Assembly: GCA_937967725.1 (NCBI GenBank)
Contig: CALBSY010000119.1
Location: forward strand, 1 to 5,299
Direction: 5' to 3'
DNA: 5,299 bases
Source: an uncultured Alphaproteobacteria bacterium
GTDB taxonomy: Bacteria > Pseudomonadota > Alphaproteobacteria > Caulobacterales > Aquidulcibacteraceae
Below are positions 1-5,078 of this stretch, one piece after another. The notes below the pieces were generated by a model, which made no database searches, was not told where the DNA came from, and saw only the letters and a list, made by a program, of their open reading frames with translations. A program made the position numbers and the translations under genes. Every line of letters starts with the position of its first letter. The first letter of the stretch is position 1.

Positions 1-50
1 CTCTGGTCTAACTCACTTAGCTATTTGGTGACCGCCGGTTGCCGAGCTAG
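1..50. other. Left end: sequence not matching the adjacent dehydrogenase
   Basis: The dehydrogenase frame that is clean from base 51 onward has TAG stops at 48-50 and 18-20. The encoded residues between them do not look like the expected Rossmann-fold segment that should precede the catalytic serine. These bases also look less GC-rich than the rest of the window. The simplest reading is foreign or mis-joined sequence at a contig end. A decayed gene is the alternative. Confidence 0.5.
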
Positions 51-452
51 CGCGCCGGGTTGTTGACCGTCGCTTCCTCCGCCGCCTTCCAGCCCGGCCC
101 GCTGATGGCCAACTATTACGCATCCAAGGCCTACGTGCTCTCCTTTTCTGAAGCGCTCTGGGAGGAAGCACGCGATACCGGCGTGCATGTGAGCTGCCTC
201 TGTCCCGGCCCAACCGTTTCCGGCTTCCGCGAACGCGCCGGCACAGGCAAGACGCGGCTGGCGCAAGCGAGCAAGGTGATGGCGTCCGCGCCCGTGGCGC
301 GGGCCGGCTATCAGGCCTGGAGGCGAAACCAGCGCGTCATCGTCACCGGCGCGCGCAACGCTTTCCAAGCCGGCATGGTGAAATACATTCCCCGCGAGCG
401 CGTGCTGCGCATCGTCCGCAACATTCAATCGCCGCCAGAGGAAAGCGCATGA
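51..452 (+). CDS. Short-chain dehydrogenase/reductase, C-terminal part (5'-truncated)
   Basis: This is an NAD(P)-dependent oxidoreductase of the classical SDR family, probably cytoplasmic; its substrate cannot be told. The visible part starts at the strand carrying the catalytic serine (VASS, codons from about 72). It continues with the active-site YxxxK as NYYASKAY (Tyr codon at 114-116, Lys at 126-128) and the cofactor-side PG motif in CLCPGPT. The C-terminus is intact and ends in PPEESA. The style resembles the DltE-like SDR group (COG0300). The N-terminal glycine-rich nucleotide-binding motif and roughly the first 130 residues expected for the family are absent, and a stop lies in frame at 48-50. 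The TTG at 60 is therefore not a credible native start. Its TGA overlaps the ATG of the HIT gene, so the two are co-transcribed and probably translationally coupled. Confidence 0.85.
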   Translation, partial: RAGLLTVASSAAFQPGPLMANYYASKAYVLSFSEALWEEARDTGVHVSCLCPGPTVSGFRERAGTGKTRLAQASKVMASAPVARAGYQAWRRNQRVIVTGARNAFQAGMVKYIPRERVLRIVRNIQSPPEESA

Positions 453-883
453 GCCTCCACGGAACCTACGACGACAACAACCTGTTCGCGAAAATTCTAC
501 GCGGCGAGATTCCGGCGGTGAAGGTTTATGAAGACGAGGAAGTGCTCGCCTTCATGGACATCTTCCCGCAAACGCGGGGGCACGTTCTGGTCGTGCCGAA
601 GAACGTGAAAGCGCGCAACTTCCTTGAATTGCCGGAGGATAGAGTCGCAACACTGATGGAGCGCGTACATCGGCTCACGAAGGCTGCGGTGAAAGCGCTC
701 AAACCGGATGGCGTGACCGTGACCCAGTTCAACGGCGAAGACGCCGGCCAGACCATCTTCCACCTGCACTTCCACATCATTCCGCGCTACGCAGGACAGC
801 GCCTCGCCGGCCACGGCCACGACAAGAAGGCCGACATCGCCGAACTGCAGCAGATCGCGCAACAGATTGCGGCTGCGCTTTAA
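449..883 (+). CDS. HIT-family (histidine triad) nucleotide-binding hydrolase
   Basis: The product is a 144-residue cytoplasmic protein of the histidine triad superfamily, whose members hydrolyse nucleoside phosphoramidates or dinucleoside polyphosphates. The signature HLHFHIIPR sits at residues 105-113, with His105, His107 and His109; by family precedent the middle one, His107, is the nucleophile. Other conserved HIT elements are FMDIFPQTRGHVLVVPK (35-51), Asn95 in the FNGEDAGQ stretch (94-101), and the N-terminal NNLFAKILRGEIPA. Length is normal for a HinT-like protein. The ATG start overlaps the upstream stop as ATGA and is preceded by AGAGGA at 437-442 with a six-base gap, a good ribosome site. 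Its stop lies six bases from the end of the convergent cupin gene, and I see no clear terminator there. The exact substrate is unknown, so I give no symbol. Confidence 0.93.
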   Translation: MSLHGTYDDNNLFAKILRGEIPAVKVYEDEEVLAFMDIFPQTRGHVLVVPKNVKARNFLELPEDRVATLMERVHRLTKAAVKALKPDGVTVTQFNGEDAGQTIFHLHFHIIPRYAGQRLAGHGHDKKADIAELQQIAQQIAAAL

Positions 884-889
884 GAGGCG

Positions 890-1309
890 CTACTCGCACA
901 AGCCCAGGGCGTCTGCCGTCCGATCGTCAGCGTATTTCTTCTCGACGATCAGGTAGGTCATCGTTTCATCGCCGATGTTCAGCGCCTCATGCCGGATTTC
1001 CGCGTCGTTCGCGAACGATCCGCCGGCGCGCACCGGCGCCTCGCGCACCCCATCGTCCGTCGTGATGCGCATGACGCTCTCGCCGCTCAGTGTGTAACCG
1101 AAATGCGGCGGGTGATAGTGCGGCTCGTGGCCGACGCCGGGCGGGAAGGTGCAGCGCAGCACACGGATCATGGCGTCCTCGTGCAATTGCTCGCACACGC
1201 GCTCGCCCTGCCAACCCGCGCAAAGCGCCATCGGCAGCGGCGTGACCTGTGCAGATGCCGTGGCGCAGGCGGCGAGCGCCAGAACAGCGAGTGGAGCTGC
1301 AGACTTCAT
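890..1309 (-). CDS. Exported small cupin-domain protein (possible lipoprotein)
   Basis: The product is a 139-residue protein with an N-terminal export signal and one cupin beta-barrel; its function is unknown. The signal is MKSAAPLAVLALAACATASA. It can be read as a lipobox (LAAC, Cys15) or as a signal peptidase I site after ASA (residue 20). Cupin motif 1 appears as HEPHYHPPHFGYTLSGE (61-77), giving His64 and His66. The acidic residue usually found four to five positions later is replaced by Phe/Gly. Motif 2 supplies His107 and Asn111 in IRHEALN. Three histidines could still bind a metal. Cysteines 30, 39, 53 and 138 would allow disulfides in the periplasm. The start at 1307-1309 is preferred over an upstream in-frame ATG at 1364-1366, because GGGG lies six bases before it and the signal peptide begins there; the longer form would translate the GC hairpin. 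It lies downstream of clpA on the same strand. Confidence 0.8.
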   Translation of the reverse strand: MKSAAPLAVLALAACATASAQVTPLPMALCAGWQGERVCEQLHEDAMIRVLRCTFPPGVGHEPHYHPPHFGYTLSGESVMRITTDDGVREAPVRAGGSFANDAEIRHEALNIGDETMTYLIVEKKYADDRTADALGLCE

Positions 1310-1315
1310 AACATT

Positions 1316-1320
1316 CCCCA
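1316..1320 (-). promoter_or_regulatory. Ribosome binding site deciding the cupin start
   Basis: On the minus strand the run TGGGGAA sits just upstream of the ATG at 1307-1309, with six bases between GGGG and the start codon. This supports the shorter protein that opens with the signal peptide. Confidence 0.55.
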
Positions 1321-1325
1321 ATACG

Positions 1326-1359
1326 CAAGACGGCGGCCGCCGCCGCGGCCGCCGTCTTG
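1326..1359 (-). terminator. Perfect GC-rich hairpin behind clpA (terminator or attenuator candidate)
   Basis: The arms 1326-1340 and 1345-1359 are exact 15-base inverted repeats (CAAGACGGCGGCCGC) around a four-base loop. The hairpin lies 21 bases beyond the clpA stop, the right place for an intrinsic terminator. The sequence after the stem on the minus strand is CGTATTGG, so the usual uridine run is nearly absent; termination may be inefficient or Rho-assisted. The base of the stem ends only six bases before the cupin ribosome site, so in a read-through transcript it would sit in the cupin leader. Each arm contains the self-complementary GCGGCCGC, which permits alternative folds. Confidence 0.6.
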
Positions 1360-1380
1360 TTAGCACATTGAGCGCTGCGA

Positions 1381-3702
1381 CTACGCCTTCTCCGGCTTCT
1401 TGCCGAAGTTGGAGAGTAAGCCGCGCTGCTCGGGGTGGTAGCTGAATTTGAGCTGGTCCGGATCGGCTGGATCGATGTCGATCCTGACGATCCCCCCATT
1501 CTTCAGCTTGCCGAATAAAAGCTCATCGGCCATCGGCTTCTTCACCCGCTCTTGGATCAGGCGTGACAGCGGGCGAGCGCCGAAGCTCTCGTCGTAGCCC
1601 CGCGTCGCCAGCCAATCGGCCGCCTTGTCGGTGATCTCGATCTGCACGTTGCGTTCGGCCAACTGGCCCTCGAGCTGGATGATGAACTTCTGCACCACGT
1701 TGCGCACCACTTCCGGCGGCAAGCCGTTGAAGTGAATGTTGGCGTCGAGCCGATTGCGGAACTCGGGCGTGAACAGGCGTTTGATCGCCTCTTCGTTTTC
1801 CTCGTCTTTCTTGCCGCGTCCGAAGCCGATGCCCTGCTTGGCCGCGTCCGCGGCGCCGGCATTCGTGGTCATGATCAGGATCACGTTCCTGAAATCGACT
1901 TTCTTGCCGTTCGCATCGGTCAGCGAGCCGTGGTCCATCACCTGCAACAGAATGTTGAACAGATCCGGGTGCGCTTTCTCGATCTCGTCGAGCAAGAGCA
2001 CGGAATGCGGATGCTGATCGACGCCGTCGGTCAGAAGCCCGCCCTGATCGTAGCCGACATAGCCCGGAGGTGCGCCGATCAAACGTGAAACCGTGTGCCG
2101 CTCCATGTACTCGGACATGTCGAAGCGCAAAAGTTCAATGCCCATGATGTTGGCCAGCGAACGCGCCACTTCGGTTTTGCCGACGCCGGTCGGCCCGGCG
2201 AACAAATAGCAACCGATCGGCTTTTGCGGTTCACGCAGTCCAGCGCGCGCCATCTTAATAGCCGCAGAGAGCTGATCGATTGCATCGTTCTGGCCGAACA
2301 CGACCCGCTTGAGGTCCTCCGGCAGCGAGATCAGCATCTCGCTGTCGTTCTTCGACACCGACTTGGGCGGAATGCGCGCCATGCGCGACACCACGTCCTC
2401 GACCTCGGCCACGTCGATGGTTTGTTTGCGCTCCTTTTGCGGCAGCAGCATCATAGAGGCGCCGGCTTCGTCGACCACGTCGATGGCCTTGTCCGGCAGC
2501 TTGCGGTCACCCATGTGGCGCGCCGAAAGCTCCACCGCCGCCTTGATGGCGTCGTCGGTGAATTTGACCTTGTGGTACTCCTCGAAATAGGAGCGCAGCC
2601 CCATCAGGATTTTGATCGAGTCCGGGATCGACGGCTCGTTCACATCGATCTTCTGGAAGCGCCGCGCCAGCGCGCGGTCCTTCTCGAAGTGCTGACGATA
2701 TTCCTTGTACGTGGTCGAGCCCATGCAACGCAGCTGGCCCGACTGCAGCGCCGGCTTCAGCAAATTGGAAGCGTCCATCGCGCCGCCCGAAGTGGCGCCG
2801 GCGCCGATCACGGTGTGAATCTCGTCGATGAAGAGCACCGCCTTGTCGTGGTTCTCCAGCTCCTTCATGACGCTCTTCAAGCGCTCTTCGAAGTCGCCGC
2901 GATAGCGCGTGCCGGCCAACAGCGAGCCCATGTCGAGCGAGAAGATGGTGGCGTCAGCCAGCACTTCCGGCACTTGCTTTTCGTTGATCTTGCGCGCCAG
3001 ACCTTCGGCGATCGCCGTCTTGCCGACGCCCGGATCGCCTACCAACAGCGGATTGTTCTTCTGGCGGCGGCACAAAATTTGGATCGCGCGCAGCACTTCG
3101 GCTTCGCGCCCGATCAGCGGATCGATCTTACCTTCTTTGGCCTTTTTGTTCAGGTTCACGCAGTAGGCGGCAAGCGCTTCCGAACCCTGCTTGACCACGC
3201 GTTCGCCGTCTTCGCCCTCGGCGGCGCCGCGCACGGGCCGCGGCTGCGCCGCGCCGGCGCGCTTCGGCAAACCGTGCGCGATGAAATTCACGGCGTCGTA
3301 GCGGGTCATGTCCTGCTCCTGCAGGAAGTATGCGGCATGGCTCTCGCGCTCGCTGAACAGCGCAACCAGCACATTGGCGCCCGTGACTTCGCGGCCGCCG
3401 CTTGAATCGACGTGCAGCATCGCCCGCTGCAATACGCGCTGAAAGCCGGCGGTCGGGCGCGGCTCCTCGTGCTCACGGTTTGGCACGACCAAGCTGTCGA
3501 GTTCGTTTTCAAGATAGGAGTCGAGATTGAGCCGCAGCTTGTCGAGATCGACTTTGCAGGCGTGCATCACGCCGGCGGCGTCATCGTCGTCGATGAGCGA
3601 CAGCAAGAGGTGCTCGAGCGTCACGAACTCGTGGCGGTGCTCGTTCGCGAACGAGAGCGCGCGCCGCAGCGTGTGTTCGAGCGTACGGGAGAATGTCGCC
3701 AT
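1381..3702 (-). CDS. clpA: ATP-dependent Clp protease ATP-binding subunit ClpA
   Basis: ClpA is the Hsp100/AAA+ unfoldase that forms a hexamer, caps the ClpP peptidase in the cytoplasm and feeds it unfolded substrates, including N-degron proteins handed over by ClpS. The 773-residue protein is complete. The Clp N-domain covers about residues 1-145. The first AAA+ module has Walker A GDPGVGKT (222-229), pore-loop region GTRYRGDFE (264-272), Walker B VLFIDE (289-294) and RRF at 348-349 region. The second has Walker A GPTGVGKT (503-510), GYVGYDQGG (547-555), Walker B VLLLDE (568-573), TTNAG (612-616) and sensor-2 GAR (708-710). IGF at 625-627 is the expected ClpP-docking loop. No long coiled-coil middle domain separates the modules, which distinguishes it from ClpB and ClpC. 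The ATG lies six bases after the clpS stop, and AAGG overlapping that stop serves as its ribosome site, so translation is probably coupled. Confidence 0.98.
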   Translation of the reverse strand: MATFSRTLEHTLRRALSFANEHRHEFVTLEHLLLSLIDDDDAAGVMHACKVDLDKLRLNLDSYLENELDSLVVPNREHEEPRPTAGFQRVLQRAMLHVDSSGGREVTGANVLVALFSERESHAAYFLQEQDMTRYDAVNFIAHGLPKRAGAAQPRPVRGAAEGEDGERVVKQGSEALAAYCVNLNKKAKEGKIDPLIGREAEVLRAIQILCRRQKNNPLLVGDPGVGKTAIAEGLARKINEKQVPEVLADATIFSLDMGSLLAGTRYRGDFEERLKSVMKELENHDKAVLFIDEIHTVIGAGATSGGAMDASNLLKPALQSGQLRCMGSTTYKEYRQHFEKDRALARRFQKIDVNEPSIPDSIKILMGLRSYFEEYHKVKFTDDAIKAAVELSARHMGDRKLPDKAIDVVDEAGASMMLLPQKERKQTIDVAEVEDVVSRMARIPPKSVSKNDSEMLISLPEDLKRVVFGQNDAIDQLSAAIKMARAGLREPQKPIGCYLFAGPTGVGKTEVARSLANIMGIELLRFDMSEYMERHTVSRLIGAPPGYVGYDQGGLLTDGVDQHPHSVLLLDEIEKAHPDLFNILLQVMDHGSLTDANGKKVDFRNVILIMTTNAGAADAAKQGIGFGRGKKDEENEEAIKRLFTPEFRNRLDANIHFNGLPPEVVRNVVQKFIIQLEGQLAERNVQIEITDKAADWLATRGYDESFGARPLSRLIQERVKKPMADELLFGKLKNGGIVRIDIDPADPDQLKFSYHPEQRGLLSNFGKKPEKA

Positions 3703-3708
3703 CCGACC

Positions 3709-4059
3709 TTATTCCTTTTCCATCGTGCATTGCAGCGGATGCTCCGACCGCCGCGCCAAATCCAACACCTGCGCGACCTTCGTTTCCGCTACTTCGTAGG
3801 TGAACACTCCGCACACGCCGACGCCGTTCTGATGGACGTGCAGCATGATCGTGGTGGCCTCCTCCCGGGTTTTGTTGAAGAACCGCTCCAACACGTAGAC
3901 CACGAACTCCATCGGCGTGTAATCGTCGTTCAGCAGGAGCACGCGATAGAGCGAGGGCTTCTTAGTGCGGGTGAGCGTCTTTGCGCCGGCGCGGCCATCG
4001 GCCCCGCCGCCTGGGTCGTCATTGTCGTCCCAGTATTCGCCGCTCATCCCAATCCGCAT
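3709..4059 (-). CDS. clpS: ClpS adaptor for the ClpAP protease
   Basis: ClpS is the N-recognin that binds proteins with bulky hydrophobic N-terminal residues and docks them on the ClpA N-domain. The product has 116 residues. A low-complexity acidic/glycine-rich tail (about 1-35) precedes the folded core. The core shows the substrate-pocket motif LLLNDDYTPMEFV with Asn44, Asp45, Asp46 and Met50, then His76, aligning with E. coli Asn34, Asp35, Asp36, Met40 and His66. The C-terminal VFTYEVAETKVAQV and HPLQCTMEKE stretches are typical of the family. The start is uncertain. The ATG at 4057-4059 has no convincing ribosome site; the in-frame ATG at 4045-4047 (protein beginning MSGEYW) has GGATTGGG just before it and is at least as likely. 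The choice affects only the flexible tail. It lies directly upstream of clpA in the same operon. Confidence 0.96.
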   Translation of the reverse strand: MRIGMSGEYWDDNDDPGGGADGRAGAKTLTRTKKPSLYRVLLLNDDYTPMEFVVYVLERFFNKTREEATTIMLHVHQNGVGVCGVFTYEVAETKVAQVLDLARRSEHPLQCTMEKE

Positions 4060-4109
4060 CTGCCGAGCATGACTCGCTCACAACTGAGCCTGAAGCTCAC
4101 ATGCTGAAC

Positions 4110-4138
4110 AATTTATGGATCATTGAAGGCGATGGAAG
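4110..4138 (-). promoter_or_regulatory. Weak promoter candidate for clpS-clpA
   Basis: On the minus strand, CTTCCA (4133-4138) and TAAATT (4110-4115) are 17 bases apart inside the most AT-rich patch of the gap, about 50 bases upstream of clpS. Neither hexamer is a close match to the sigma-70 consensus. Position and base composition are the main support. Confidence 0.25.
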
Positions 4139-4202
4139 GGCTTGCGGCCATGGCGGGCGCACCCCACCTGCGGCGCCCCTCTTTGATCAGCGCGCATGCG
4201 AA

Positions 4203-4228
4203 ATGGGCCCGCCTTGCGGCGGACCCAT
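4203..4228 (-). terminator. Terminator-like hairpin behind the phasin gene
   Basis: Arms 4203-4213 and 4218-4228 pair over 11 positions. On the minus strand one pair is G-U and the loop is GCAA, a GNRA tetraloop. On the plus strand the same pair is a C-A mismatch, so the structure favours the minus-strand transcript, that is, the phasin mRNA. It begins about 44 bases after the phasin stop. Only TTTC follows the stem base, so the U-tract is short. A role as terminator or as a stabilising 3' end is an inference. Confidence 0.6.
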
Positions 4229-4237
4229 CCGAATTCT

Positions 4238-4253
4238 GCTCAGGCGCCTGAGC
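4238..4253. repeat. 16-base perfect palindrome after the phasin stop
   Basis: GCTCAGGCGCCTGAGC equals its own reverse complement and lies 18 bases beyond the phasin stop codon. The overlapping stretch 4243-4256 can instead fold as a short GGCGC/GCGCC stem with a four-base loop. It may be part of the 3' end structure of the phasin message or a protein site; nothing here decides between them. Confidence 0.45.
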
Positions 4254-4271
4254 GCCAAAGCTCGACTTGTC

Positions 4272-4727
4272 TTAGCGGCCGCCGGCTTGGACCAGTTGGC
4301 CCACGGCATTCACGCGCTCGTTGATCGGCTGGAAGGCGTCCTTCGCGACGCCCGAGACCAACTCAGAAACCGACGAGAGTTCCGCGACATAGGCCTCGAA
4401 AGCGCCCTTCGCGTACTCGTTCTGCTTCTCGACGAATTCCTGCACGCTCTTGGCCGTCATCAGCGACTTCGCCGCCGCGACATGATTCTCAAGCGCCTGC
4501 TTCTGGAACGCGACCGTGCGGGCCGAGAGGGTCTCGAAGCCCTTCTGAGCCGCTGCAGCAGAGGCCATCCAAGCTTCGACGTTCTGCTTGCCGAAAGCCG
4601 ACGCTTCCGACATCGCGGCGATGCCGCGATCGATGTTCTCGCGGACTGCTTCGGTCGACGCGGTGGAAACGGATTCAAACGCCTCGGTGGCCGATTTGGC
4701 GGCGCGGGCGGTCTTCGCAGTGGCCAT
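4272..4727 (-). CDS. Phasin-family protein
   Basis: The product is a 151-residue, alanine-rich, almost wholly helical protein of the phasin family (TIGR01841/PF09361 type). These small amphipathic proteins coat polyhydroxyalkanoate granules and set their size and number. Visible hallmarks are the lysine/alanine leader MATAKTARAAKSA and long uninterrupted amphipathic helices with no predicted signal peptide. Family-like segments include ASAFGKQNVEAWMASAAAAQ (42-61), VAFQKQALENHVAAAKSLM (72-90) and VQEFVEKQNEYAKGAFEAYV (95-114). The C-terminal part FQPINERVNAVGQLVQ (132-147) is also typical. An in-frame ATG 57 bases upstream exists, but the start at 4725-4727 has GGAGAG six bases before it and gives the usual leader. 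No PHA synthase is in the window, so granule binding is inferred; some phasin-family proteins do other jobs. Its own promoter and hairpins suggest a unit separate from clpS-clpA. Confidence 0.9.
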   Translation of the reverse strand: MATAKTARAAKSATEAFESVSTASTEAVRENIDRGIAAMSEASAFGKQNVEAWMASAAAAQKGFETLSARTVAFQKQALENHVAAAKSLMTAKSVQEFVEKQNEYAKGAFEAYVAELSSVSELVSGVAKDAFQPINERVNAVGQLVQAGGR

Positions 4728-4733
4728 TGTTCG

Positions 4734-4739
4734 CTCTCC
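4734..4739 (-). promoter_or_regulatory. Ribosome binding site deciding the phasin start
   Basis: The minus strand reads GGAGAG, then six bases, then the ATG at 4725-4727. This is the best ribosome site in the window and argues against the longer in-frame start at 4784. Confidence 0.7.
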
Positions 4740-4803
4740 ATCTGTGGGGCGCAAAGCCCGCTTTGGAACCTCCGGGACGCTCACCGCGCCCGAATCTGAC
4801 CCC

Positions 4804-4832
4804 TATATGTTATGCTGCACCTGCGAAGTCAA
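4804..4832 (-). promoter_or_regulatory. Sigma-70-like promoter of the phasin gene
   Basis: The minus strand carries TTGACT (4827-4832) and CATATA (4804-4809) with exactly 17 bases between them. The -35 matches five of six consensus bases. The -10 is weaker, and an overlapping TATAGG two bases on is an alternative. Transcription would start near 4797, giving a leader of about 70 bases that ends in the strong ribosome site. The GAATC at 4792-4796 would lie at or just after the start point. Confidence 0.5.
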
Positions 4833-4856
4833 CAGGATTTTGCTGCACTGCAACAT
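4813..4856 (-). promoter_or_regulatory. Repeated TGC-rich motif around the phasin -35 (operator candidate)
   Basis: TGCTGCAC occurs at 4813-4820 and again at 4841-4848, 28 bases apart, and both copies continue into a further TGC. One copy lies in the -35/-10 spacer and the other just upstream of the -35. The second is embedded in TTGC-N6-GCAA (4840-4853). From memory, the phasin repressor PhaR of Paracoccus and Rhodobacter recognises TGC/GCA-rich dyads near phaP promoters. Assignment to PhaR here is an inference, because no regulator gene is in view. Confidence 0.35.
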
Positions 4857-4942
4857 GCGATTGGCGGACAGGTTGACGCAGTTGAGAGACCGCGCCTTCA
4901 GCTTCCGTTCAGCAACCTTTCCACAGCCTGAGGGTGCAGGAC

Positions 4943-4968
4943 TTGCAGTCGTTAACGATGGCTATAAG
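4943..4968 (+). promoter_or_regulatory. Upstream promoter candidate for the carboxypeptidase gene
   Basis: TTGCAG (4943-4948) and GCTATAAG (4961-4968) are separated by a short spacer. This resembles the compact housekeeping promoter layout described for Caulobacter (TTGAC, short gap, GCTAN), not the E. coli 17-base form. It would give a leader of about 100 bases. Confidence 0.3.
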
Positions 4969-4999
4969 CGAGCGCAGCAACCGCTGCAACGGTCGCTTA
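4965..4999. repeat. Imperfect inverted repeat in the carboxypeptidase leader
   Basis: TAAGCGA (4965-4971) pairs with TCGCTTA (4993-4999), and inside it GCAGC (4974-4978) pairs with GCTGC (4983-4987) around AACC, leaving an asymmetric internal loop. It overlaps the first -10 candidate and the region of the second -35, so it could be an operator or a leader stem. No specific factor can be named. Confidence 0.35.
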
Positions 5000-5011
5000 A
5001 CCTGATCTAAT
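4984..5011 (+). promoter_or_regulatory. Downstream promoter candidate for the carboxypeptidase gene
   Basis: TCTAAT at 5006-5011 matches five of six bases of the -10 consensus. The best -35 is CTGCAA at 4984-4989 with a 16-base spacer and is poor. GAATC follows the -10 directly at 5012-5016. The start point would be near 5018, about 60 bases before the coding start. Confidence 0.3.
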
Positions 5012-5064
5012 GAATCTGTAAGCTGCACGGCACGCGATTTGCCTGAAATTGTCCGTACTTATGC

Positions 5065-5073
5065 GGGACGGGA
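5065..5073 (+). promoter_or_regulatory. Ribosome binding site deciding the carboxypeptidase start
   Basis: GGGACGGGA ends five bases before the ATG at 5079-5081. Earlier in-frame starts (TTG at 5049, ATG at 5061) lack a comparable site and would add a stretch ahead of a normal signal peptide. Confidence 0.5.
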
Positions 5074-5078
5074 CGCTC

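Larger units (their letters stand above)
4060..4271. other. Gap between phasin and clpS: hairpins plus clpS leader
   Basis: This 212-base gap holds no convincing gene. Near the phasin end are a 16-base palindrome and a strong hairpin, both listed separately. Near the clpS end is an AT-richer patch with a weak promoter candidate. A further possible stem pairs GGGCGC at 4155-4160 with GCGCCC at 4173-4178 and is too loose to name. A GANTC methylation-type site lies at 4071-4075, just upstream of the clpS start. Confidence 0.6.
4728..5078. other. Divergent promoter region between phasin and carboxypeptidase genes
   Basis: These 351 bases separate two genes that point away from each other and hold no convincing coding sequence. 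The half next to the phasin carries that gene's ribosome site and a good sigma-70-like promoter with flanking TGC repeats. The half next to the carboxypeptidase carries two weaker promoter candidates and an imperfect inverted repeat. In the middle (about 4860-4940) I see nothing I can name. GANTC sites occur at 4792-4796 and 5012-5016, each next to a predicted promoter -10 element. Confidence 0.7.

Noticed and set aside
1333..1352. Two adjacent GCGGCCGC sites, with a third at 4275-4282, as possible cloning-site residue
   Set aside because: The first two are simply the inner parts of the hairpin arms and the third lies within phasin codons. In GC-rich DNA they need no artificial origin.
1310..1366. 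N-terminal extension of the cupin protein through the GC hairpin
   Set aside because: It would add arginine/proline residues encoded by the hairpin ahead of an evident signal peptide, and the downstream ATG has the better ribosome site.
2095..3405. Long open frame (436 codons) on the plus strand opposite clpA
   Set aside because: It lies fully antisense to a clearly conserved clpA, and its composition (Arg, His, Leu, Ala rich) is typical of the complement of GC-rich coding DNA. There is no ribosome site or recognisable domain.
3412..4107. 231-codon open frame on the plus strand opposite the clpA/clpS junction
   Set aside because: It is the complement of two conserved genes, with no start signal and no family features.
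3981..4799. 272-codon open frame on the plus strand across clpS, the gap and the phasin
   Set aside because: It is antisense to two real genes and crosses the hairpins; the translation is arginine-rich with no domain. It is an artefact of high GC.
4918..4926. TTTCCACAG resembling a DnaA box
   Set aside because: It lacks one base of the TTATNCACA core and stands alone; there is no cluster or origin context.
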